Under the pieces are notes generated by a model. The model worked only from the letters and a program-made list of their open reading frames with translations, was not told the DNA's origin and did not search any database. The position numbers and the translations under genes were made by a program. Positions 1-5,081 of a stretch of 23,110 nt of DNA are shown in pieces; positions within the stretch are counted from its first letter, which is position 1; the number at the start of each line of letters is the position of its first letter. Source of the DNA: CAVSWN01 sp046728115 (lineage in GTDB: Bacteria > Acidobacteriota > Vicinamibacteria > Vicinamibacterales > CAVVIG01); NCBI GenBank assembly GCA_046728115.1, contig JBKPDW010000216.1, positions 1 to 23,110 on the forward strand, read 5' to 3'.

Positions 1-273
1 GACCGGACGGCGGATCAGCTGACGGACCGCGTACCGCAGGTCTTTGGCCATGCGCTCCAATTCCGAGAATCCCCACATGTCACGGCTCTCCTCGCGAAGC
101 TTGAGCTGATTACCGAAGCGGCGCCTCGCTTCACGTGCGGCAGCGTCGGGCGGAAGACCGCGCCGCTGATTAACCGCCGCGAGCATCTCGACGTGTAACT
201 GCATCTCCTCGTCGAGATCCTCCAGGCGCCGCCAGCGCGTGAGGAAGAACCAAAATCGTCGGAGCACGGTCAT
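1..273 (-). CDS. MacB/FtsX-type ABC permease of the acidobacterial ADOP kind, N-terminal 91 residues (cut by window start)
   Basis: Only the cytoplasmic N-terminal extension is inside the window; the gene runs off the left edge. The ATG at 273-271 overlaps the padR stop codon (ATGA), so the two are translationally coupled in one operon. Visible residues include RFWFFLTRWRRLEDLDEEMQ, then LHVEM, a run PPDAAAREARRRFGN, and LERMAKDLRYAVRQLIRRPV just before where the first membrane segment would start. This 'DLDEEMQLHVEM ... A.REARRRFGN ... DLRYA.R.L.R.P' pattern is characteristic of the duplicated orphan permeases abundant in Acidobacteriota. Family knowledge: these have two FtsX/MacB periplasmic-core permease halves, usually follow a PadR gene and have no cognate ATPase nearby; substrates are generally unknown. 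The transmembrane part cannot be checked here. Confidence 0.85.
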   Translation of the reverse strand, partial: MTVLRRFWFFLTRWRRLEDLDEEMQLHVEMLAAVNQRRGLPPDAAAREARRRFGNQLKLREESRDMWGFSELERMAKDLRYAVRQLIRRPV

Positions 274-611
274 GCGATCTGCAGCACGCGCGCGATTGCG
301 CCCGTCACGCGCTGATAGGACTCGACCTCGTGATCGAGCTGGCGGCGTCCCGAAGCCGTCAGCCGGTAGTAACGCGCCCGGCGGTTGGCGTCGGTGCGTC
401 CCCACTCGCCAGCAATCCAGCCTTTGACGAGCATCCGTTGAAGAGCCGGATAGAGCGAGCCCTCCTCGACGCGAAGTACGTCGGCCGATGCTTGCGCAAT
501 CGCTTCTGCGATCTCGAAGCCGTGTCGGTCGGCGCCGCGTGCCAGCGTCGTCAGGATCAACATCTCAAGAGTGCCGGGGGGAATCTCGTCCTGGAATGGT
601 CGGCTCGGCAT
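270..611 (-). CDS. PadR-family transcriptional regulator
   Basis: 113-residue winged-helix regulator, full length for the short PadR class. Near the N-terminus it has PPGTLEMLILTTLARGADRH (the family's 'GTLDLLIL..L..G..HGY' pattern), then GFEIAEAI, EEGSLYPALQRMLVKGWI (recognition helix and wing) and RRARYYRLTASGRRQL, the standard Y.LT..G...L ending. It is expected to bind a palindromic operator as a dimer and repress its own operon. The start at 611-609 is preferred because the PadR core begins only about 12 residues later. There is no Shine-Dalgarno, and a promoter with a perfect inverted repeat ends one base before the start codon, so the mRNA may be leaderless. The stop overlaps the start of the downstream permease, so the pair is probably autoregulated. 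Confidence 0.93.
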   Translation of the reverse strand: MPSRPFQDEIPPGTLEMLILTTLARGADRHGFEIAEAIAQASADVLRVEEGSLYPALQRMLVKGWIAGEWGRTDANRRARYYRLTASGRRQLDHEVESYQRVTGAIARVLQIA

Positions 612-612
612 A

Positions 613-629
613 ACATAGACAGTCTATGT
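613..629. promoter_or_regulatory. Probable PadR operator: 17-bp perfect inverted repeat
   Basis: ACATAGAC-a-GTCTATGT, two perfect 8-bp arms around one central base. It lies one base upstream of the padR start codon and covers the predicted -10 hexamer. PadR proteins classically bind ATGT/ACAT palindromes and repress their own promoters; this site ends in exactly ACAT...ATGT. Binding is inferred from position and symmetry. Confidence 0.7.
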
Positions 630-649
630 GACAATTTTAGGGGCGTCAA
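621..649 (-). promoter_or_regulatory. Candidate sigma-70-type promoter of padR-permease operon
   Basis: On the minus strand, -35 TTGACG (649-644), a 17-bp spacer, and -10 TAGACT (626-621). The -35 matches 5 of 6 and the -10 matches 4 of 6 consensus bases, with ideal spacing. Transcription would start about 7 nt downstream, almost at the ATG (611), giving a leaderless or nearly leaderless mRNA. The inverted repeat at 613-629 overlaps the -10, a direct steric-repression geometry. Confidence 0.55.
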
Positions 650-888
650 TGTTCCGCGTCTATGCCGCGCGGGCCGGCGCCGACCGGGCCTCCATCCCCC
701 CGGGTGGTGGGCGCACCTGGTGGGCGCACTTCGAGTTCACCCGCATAAACATTAAGCCGATCATCCTCTACAAGAAGATCGAGGAGCTGATGAACGTCCA
801 GGGGATTGGCGAGAAGAACTTTCTGAAACTCAAGCCGCAAATCGCGGTGGGCACCGCAAAAACGGATCACGACCAGCCGCAGCGGTAA
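649..888 (+). pseudogene. ComEA-like helix-hairpin-helix remnant
   Basis: The last part of this short frame reads KKIEELMNVQGIGEKNFLKL followed by KPQIAVGTAK (about 772-864). This is the second half of a ComEA-type (HhH)2 DNA-binding domain: the 'F..IEEL..V.GIG.K...KL.P.I.V' signature. The expected first hairpin (LPGIG-type) and the signal peptide are missing; the preceding residues are proline/arginine-rich and not recognisable, and 706-729 carries a tandem 13-bp duplication. The frame is also open back to an ATG at 628, but that would overlap the padR operator, so 649 is the earliest start I would accept. The TAA stop (886-888) shares its last base with the ATG of the prepilin gene, which argues it was, or still is, the upstream cistron of a pilus/DNA-uptake operon. 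It is either a decayed comEA or a very short HhH protein; no function should be assumed. Confidence 0.5.
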
Positions 889-1478
889 TGCGAAACGCAG
901 CATCCGGAGGCTACTCCCTCGTCGAGCTGACGTGTGCGGTGACGGTGATGGCGACGCTCGGAAGCGTCGCCATTCCGCCGATGCTGGCAGCGCTCGATGA
1001 TTTTCGGACATCGGGCGCAGCGCGCCACGTGGCTGCTCGCCTGCAACGGGCTCGCATGGACGCGATCGTCCGTTCGGCGGACGTCGGACTGCAGATCACG
1101 CAGACGACCGCCGGGTACAGCTATTCGGTGTATGTGGACGGGAATCGCAACGGAATCCGAAGCTTGGACATCCAGACTGGCAGCGATCGACAGATCGTGC
1201 AGTCCGAACGGCTCTTCGACCAGTTTCCGGGCGTGGATTTCGGGGCGCTTCCCGGCTTGCCCGCGGTCGATCCAGGCGGGACGCCGCCGGGCAGCGACCC
1301 CATCCGTCTTGGCGCCGGCAATCTCGCCACGTTCTCAGCGACGGGAACCTCGTCCACCGGAAGCCTGTTCGTTCGCGGTCGCCGCAACAGCCAGTACGCC
1401 GTCCGTATCTACGGGCAGACCGGTAAAGTGCGAGTGCTGAAATTCGACGCTCGGACGAATCAATGGAAACCGCTGTGA
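888..1478 (+). CDS. GspH/FimT-like type IV prepilin (minor pilin or pseudopilin)
   Basis: 196 residues with a class III prepilin signal: a short basic leader (MRNAASGG) cut before Tyr9, giving a mature N-terminus YSLVELTCAV with the invariant Glu at mature position 5 (Glu13), then a hydrophobic alpha-1 helix to about residue 32. The helix continues into an amphipathic stretch (residues ~35-60, AARHVAARLQRARMDAI), the typical GspH/FimT arrangement, followed by a beta-rich C-terminal domain (SYSVYVDGNRNGI and later strands). Minor pilins of this type are processed by PilD and assembled into type IV pili or type II secretion pseudopili. The start overlaps the TAA of the upstream HhH frame (TAATG). 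No other pilus genes are in the window, so pilus versus T2SS assignment is open. Confidence 0.85.
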   Translation: MRNAASGGYSLVELTCAVTVMATLGSVAIPPMLAALDDFRTSGAARHVAARLQRARMDAIVRSADVGLQITQTTAGYSYSVYVDGNRNGIRSLDIQTGSDRQIVQSERLFDQFPGVDFGALPGLPAVDPGGTPPGSDPIRLGAGNLATFSATGTSSTGSLFVRGRRNSQYAVRIYGQTGKVRVLKFDARTNQWKPL

Positions 1479-1828
1479 ACACCGACATCGGAGTCGCGGA
1501 TCGTCGCCGGGCGCGCCGGCATCATGGCTTGGAGAATCACGGCGTGATGTCCACGCAGGTACGGCCTGGTTATCGAGCGTTGCTCGTCAACATCTCCGCC
1601 GGCGGTGCGCTGATCGAAACCCATCACCGGCTGCTTCCCGGCGCCAGCGTGGAGTTGGTCGTCGAGCGCAACCACTATCGCGCGAACGTACGCGGTCGGG
1701 TGTTGCGCTCGGCGGTGGTGCGCCTGCGCCAGTCATCCGTCTGGTATCGCGGCGCCATCGGCTTCGACCGGTGCCTCTCGTGGTTCGTCGAACCCGAGCG
1801 GGTAGACATGACCCAGCCCGTGATCTAA
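1463..1828 (+). CDS. PilZ-domain protein (putative c-di-GMP binding)
   Basis: 121-residue single-domain protein. Both PilZ signature motifs are visible: an arginine-rich RxxxR segment (RRRARR, residues 14-19) and an NxSxxG motif (NISAGG, residues 43-48) followed by ALIE and LLPGASVEL. PilZ proteins bind c-di-GMP through these residues and commonly regulate pili, motility or polysaccharide secretion. The ATG at 1463 overlaps the prepilin gene by 16 bp. A GTG at 1475 would give the more usual 4-bp GTGA overlap, with a GGAAA a few bases upstream, and removes only four residues; it is a serious alternative. Tight overlap with the prepilin gene makes co-transcription near certain and suggests a pilus-related role. 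Confidence 0.85.
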   Translation: METAVNTDIGVADRRRARRHHGLENHGVMSTQVRPGYRALLVNISAGGALIETHHRLLPGASVELVVERNHYRANVRGRVLRSAVVRLRQSSVWYRGAIGFDRCLSWFVEPERVDMTQPVI

Positions 1829-1887
1829 GGCGTCCGCGGCGCCAACCGATTTGCTCAGCGTTTCGAACAATTCGGCACGTGGTCGGG

Positions 1888-1904
1888 CTGGCACCGTGTT
1901 TGGT
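1888..1904 (+). promoter_or_regulatory. Sigma-54-like -24/-12 promoter
   Basis: CTGGCACCGTGTTTGGT matches the -24/-12 consensus YTGGCACGRNNNTTGCW at all but two informative positions: the -24 box TGGCAC is perfect, spacing is correct, and the -12 box is TTGG instead of TTGC. Transcription would start near 1915, ahead of AAGGAG (1922-1927) and the ATG at 1934. The changed base is in the normally invariant -12 GC, so activity may be reduced. Confidence 0.45.
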
Positions 1905-1933
1905 ATCGACGTCGCCATCACAAGGAGCTGCAA

Positions 1934-3388
1934 ATGACGACAGATGGCGCGAAACGGTCGGTCGAGGTTTTTGCACCTCGTTGCCGGGACCGGCGACGAG
2001 CGATTGGAGAGCTGTTGGCCGCGTTGATGCGATCGCTCGATCGCCGACTGGATGTCTCGCTGATGCGCGGCGAATTCGAGGACACGCTTCGGCGCCTGCT
2101 TCCAGTTCGAACCGTGCAGTTGCGGGACAGCACGAGCCGCTGGGCGGGCCGCGGCGTCGATCAGGGCGCAATCGAATCTATCGCGCTCGAAGTGCAGGCG
2201 GCCGATCCGGCCATGCCAGGATCGCTCGAAGCCACGTTCGAGCCGGGATGCCGCCTGGGCGAATGGGATTTCCAGACACTGGGTGTCGCCGCACACGTTG
2301 CGGCGCTCGTCCTCGAGATCGAGCGGCTGCGACTTCAGTTGACACGCGCAGGTCTGCTGCAAATCCCTCGCGTCCGTCGCGACGCCGCGGCGCCGCTGAT
2401 TGGATCGACGCCCGTCATGCAACAGCTGCGAGACAGGATCGAACGCGTGGCGGCGACCGACTTCACGGTTCTTCTGGAGGGCGAGAGCGGCGTCGGAAAA
2501 GAACTGGTGGCACGGCAGATCCACGAGCTGAGCCGGCGGCGAAACGGGCCGTTCGTCGCCATCAACTGCGCAGCGCTCGTAGAAACGCTGCTCGAAGCCG
2601 AGCTGTTCGGCATCGAAGACCGCACGGCTACAGGCGTCCGCGGTCGGCGAGGCAAGTTCGAAGCGGCCGACGGCGGCACCCTCTTCCTGGACGAGGTGTC
2701 CGATCTGTCGGTGTCGGCACAGGCGAAATTGCTTCGAGCAATCCAGGAGCTCGCCGTCGAACGCGTCGGCGGCAACGGAACCCATCGAGTGGATATCCGC
2801 ATCATTGCAGCGAGCAATCGCAGTCTCGCCGAGATGGTGGAACGGAAGCTCTTTCGGCCGGATCTCTTCTACCGGCTCACCGGTGTGGACGTGAGAGTAC
2901 CTACGCTCCGCGAGCGGCGGCCCGACATCCTCGAGCTCGCGCATTATTTTCTGGCGCGCCATCGAAACGCCCGTGCGTTGCGGCTGTCGAACGAGGCGGC
3001 TCGGGCGCTGCTGGATCACGATTGGCCCGGCAACGTGCGCGAACTCGAGCGTCTGATCGAGCGCACTGTTGCGCTGGCGGAAACCGATGTCATCGGAGTC
3101 GACGATCTCTCGACGAGCGTGCGTGGTGACTATGGCGTGTCCCTCGGACCGTCGCTGCGTCGCAACGATACGCTCCGCGCCTGGGCCAGCCGCTACGTCC
3201 ACCTCGTCGTGGAACGCGCCCAGGGCAACAAGCGGGAGGCCTGTCGCGTGCTGGGCATCACGTACCACACACTGCAGGCGTACTTGAAGTTCACCGACGG
3301 CCGGAATGCCGGTGACGAGACGACGGAGGTATCCACCCCGGACGAATCGAACTCGGCCGGCGAGCCGCTGGAAGAAATCACGATGTGA
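1934..3388 (+). CDS. Sigma-54-family AAA+ transcriptional regulator with degenerate GAFTGA loop
   Basis: 484 residues. N-terminal ~150 residues form a GAF-like sensory region ending in a helix (AALVLEIERLRLQL). The AAA+ domain (about 155-385) has Walker A GESGVGKE (183-190), Walker B GGTLFLDE (247-254), FRPDLFYRL and WPGNVRELERLIERTV. A Fis-type helix-turn-helix is at about 426-452 (NKREACRVLGITYHTLQAYL), then a short acidic tail. Where the sigma-54-contacting GAFTGA should be, between ELFG and the GRRGKFE segment, the sequence reads RTATGV (230-235), so the key Phe and first Gly are lost. Canonical activation of sigma-54 RNA polymerase is therefore doubtful; it may act as a plain ATP-dependent DNA-binding regulator. 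The start has the best Shine-Dalgarno in the window (AAGGAG, 6 nt spacing). It lies 105 bp after the PilZ gene. Confidence 0.9.
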   Translation: MTTDGAKRSVEVFAPRCRDRRRAIGELLAALMRSLDRRLDVSLMRGEFEDTLRRLLPVRTVQLRDSTSRWAGRGVDQGAIESIALEVQAADPAMPGSLEATFEPGCRLGEWDFQTLGVAAHVAALVLEIERLRLQLTRAGLLQIPRVRRDAAAPLIGSTPVMQQLRDRIERVAATDFTVLLEGESGVGKELVARQIHELSRRRNGPFVAINCAALVETLLEAELFGIEDRTATGVRGRRGKFEAADGGTLFLDEVSDLSVSAQAKLLRAIQELAVERVGGNGTHRVDIRIIAASNRSLAEMVERKLFRPDLFYRLTGVDVRVPTLRERRPDILELAHYFLARHRNARALRLSNEAARALLDHDWPGNVRELERLIERTVALAETDVIGVDDLSTSVRGDYGVSLGPSLRRNDTLRAWASRYVHLVVERAQGNKREACRVLGITYHTLQAYLKFTDGRNAGDETTEVSTPDESNSAGEPLEEITM

Positions 3389-3591
3389 CCATACCTGCCA
3401 TCTATGGCTGCGGGGAGAACTCGTCAGCATCAACCTCAGTCCGGCGGCCGGCGCCGCGCTTGGCGCCGCATCGGCGGCGACCTTCGGCTGGCTGCAGCGC
3501 GGGCTGCGGACACGCGGGCTGCGGATTTCTTGACCGCGCGCGAACGCGCATAGTACCGTTATCTGCTCCGCCTGACTCGCAGCGCCGCTCC
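3389..3591. other. Non-coding gap upstream of gcvT, no clear regulatory element
   Basis: 203 bp between the regulator and gcvT. It holds a GC-rich inverted repeat, CGGCGCC (3449-3455) and GGCGCCG (3462-3468) with a 6-nt loop and no T tract; a 12-bp direct repeat GCGGGCTGCGGA (3499-3510 and 3514-3525); and a small GCGCG/CGCGC hairpin (3536-3549) just after a TTGACC. A glycine riboswitch was looked for because of the gcv operon; its conserved cores are not recognisable. Confidence 0.5.
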
Positions 3592-4707
3592 ATGGAACAG
3601 GCCACCGCCGCAGCTCTCAAGAAGACGCCGCTTCACGCACGCCACCGCAGTTCGGGCGCCAGAATGGTCCCGTTTGGCGGCTGGGAGATGCCGGTCGAAT
3701 ACTCAGGCATCGTTGCGGAGCACATGGCCGTGCGCGCGCGCGCCGGCCTCTTCGACGTCAGCCACATGGGCGAAATCGAGGTGGCGGGCCGCGATGCCCT
3801 GGCGGCCGTTCAATACATTTCGTCGAACGATGCGTCCAGGCTGGCAGTCGGGCAGGCGCAGTACTCCGCTTTGACCACGCCGCAGGGCACGTTCGTTGAC
3901 GACCTGCTGGTGTATCGCCTCGCACCGGCCCATTTCCTGCTGGTGGTGAACGCCGGAAACATCGCGAAGGACTATGAATGGATCGCGGAGCAGATCAAGA
4001 CAGCAGGCGATGCGGTCGCCGTTGATGCGACTTCGCGCTACGCGCTTCTGGCAATTCAGGGCCCAGCGGCGGCCGAAGTTCTGCAACCACTTATAGGCGT
4101 TGAACTCGCGACCATCAAGTACTACTGGTTCGCCCACGGGGAAGTCGCCGGCGTCCGCGCGACCGTCTCGCGCACCGGTTATACGGGCGAAGACGGCTTC
4201 GAGGTCTTCGTGCCACCCCAGTCGGCCGATCGAGTCTGGCAGGCGATTCTCGAGTCGGGCAAGGCCGCTGACATTATTCCGTGCGGCCTCGGCGCTCGCG
4301 ACACGCTCCGGCTCGAAGCGTCGATGCGGCTCTACGGGAACGACATCGACGAAACGACGACCGCGCTCGAGGCGGATCTTGGTTGGATTGTCGGCTGGAA
4401 GAAAGACGATTTCATCGGCGCGGCGAGGCTGCGCGAGCAGAAGGCCAGCGGCGTATCGCGCAAGATCGTCGGCTTTGACCTGCTCGAGCGCGGCATCGCG
4501 CGGCACGGCTACGACGTGTACTTGGGCAACCAGAAAGTGGGCACCGTGACAAGCGGCACGCAGACACCGTTCCTGAAGAAAGCGATCGGCATGGCGTACC
4601 TGCCGGTCGAAAGCGCTTCGCCCCACAGGGAATTCGACATCGAGATTCGTGGTCGCCGCACGCGCGCACGCGTCGTGCCGATGCCGTTCTACAAGAGGTC
4701 CAGGTGA
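3592..4707 (+). CDS. gcvT: Glycine cleavage system T protein (aminomethyltransferase)
   Basis: 371 residues, normal for GcvT (E. coli about 364). It transfers the methylene carbon from the aminomethyl-lipoyl arm of GcvH to tetrahydrofolate, releasing ammonia. Family hallmarks: LHARHRSSGARMVPFGGWEM near the N-terminus, HMAVRARAGLFDVSHMGEIE, ALLAIQGP, SRTGYTGEDGFEVF, CGLGARDTLRLEASMRLYGN and the late TSGTQTPFLKKAIGMAYL. The frame is open further upstream to 3385, but those extra residues are low-complexity Pro/Arg and unlike GcvT, so the ATG at 3592 is chosen; no Shine-Dalgarno precedes it. First gene of gcvT-gcvH-gcvP; its stop overlaps the gcvH start (TGATG). Confidence 0.97.
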   Translation: MEQATAAALKKTPLHARHRSSGARMVPFGGWEMPVEYSGIVAEHMAVRARAGLFDVSHMGEIEVAGRDALAAVQYISSNDASRLAVGQAQYSALTTPQGTFVDDLLVYRLAPAHFLLVVNAGNIAKDYEWIAEQIKTAGDAVAVDATSRYALLAIQGPAAAEVLQPLIGVELATIKYYWFAHGEVAGVRATVSRTGYTGEDGFEVFVPPQSADRVWQAILESGKAADIIPCGLGARDTLRLEASMRLYGNDIDETTTALEADLGWIVGWKKDDFIGAARLREQKASGVSRKIVGFDLLERGIARHGYDVYLGNQKVGTVTSGTQTPFLKKAIGMAYLPVESASPHREFDIEIRGRRTRARVVPMPFYKRSR

Positions 4708-5081
4708 TGGCGTATCCAGCTGGCTACAAGTACACGAAGGATCACGAATGGATCGACTTGTCCGGCAATCGCGGCAGAGTCGGCATCACCGATTACGCGC
4801 AGCAGCAGCTCGGCGACGTGGTGTACATCGACCTGCCGGAGGCGGGCGCAACGCTCAAACTAGGGCAGTCGTTCGGCACGATTGAATCGGTCAAGGCGGT
4901 GTCGGAGCTGTACTCGCCGGTGAGCGGTGAAGTCGTCGAGGTGAACACGGCATTGAAGGACAAACCCGAGACGGTCAACTCTGATCCTCATGGCAGCTGG
5001 ATGATTGTCGTCAATCTGGCGAACCCGGGCGAGGCCACCACGCTGCTCGATGCCGGACAGTACCAAGACCTGGTGAAATGA
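4707..5081 (+). CDS. gcvH: Glycine cleavage system H protein
   Basis: 124 residues, the usual GcvH size. The lipoyl-lysine motif is present: FGTIESVKAVSELYSPVSGE with Lys63 as the lipoylation site (Lys64 in E. coli). The N-terminal KYTKDHEWI and GITDYAQQQLGDVVYIDLPE stretches are classical. It shuttles the aminomethyl group between GcvP and GcvT and is reoxidised by dihydrolipoamide dehydrogenase, which is not in this window. ATG 4707 is chosen: it overlaps the gcvT stop and has AAGAGG (4693-4698) upstream; a GTG one codon earlier (4704) is less likely. The stop overlaps the gcvP ATG (ATGA), so translation of the three genes is coupled. Confidence 0.98.
   Translation: MAYPAGYKYTKDHEWIDLSGNRGRVGITDYAQQQLGDVVYIDLPEAGATLKLGQSFGTIESVKAVSELYSPVSGEVVEVNTALKDKPETVNSDPHGSWMIVVNLANPGEATTLLDAGQYQDLVK

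Noticed and set aside
330..755. Plus-strand frame across padR and its promoter
   Set aside because: Antisense to a complete PadR protein and its operator; no recognisable product.
1733..3433. Long open frame (566 codons) on the minus strand
   Set aside because: It is antisense to the AAA+ regulator, whose motifs are unmistakable; the product is His/Arg-rich without any family pattern. GC-rich codon use leaves the antisense frame open.
3449..3468. Rho-independent terminator after the AAA+ regulator
   Set aside because: A strong GC stem is present but no T tract follows, and further GC-rich sequence continues.
3389..3591. Glycine riboswitch ahead of gcvT
   Set aside because: Looked for because of the operon; the conserved aptamer cores and tandem arrangement are not visible. 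Only generic GC-rich repeats are present.
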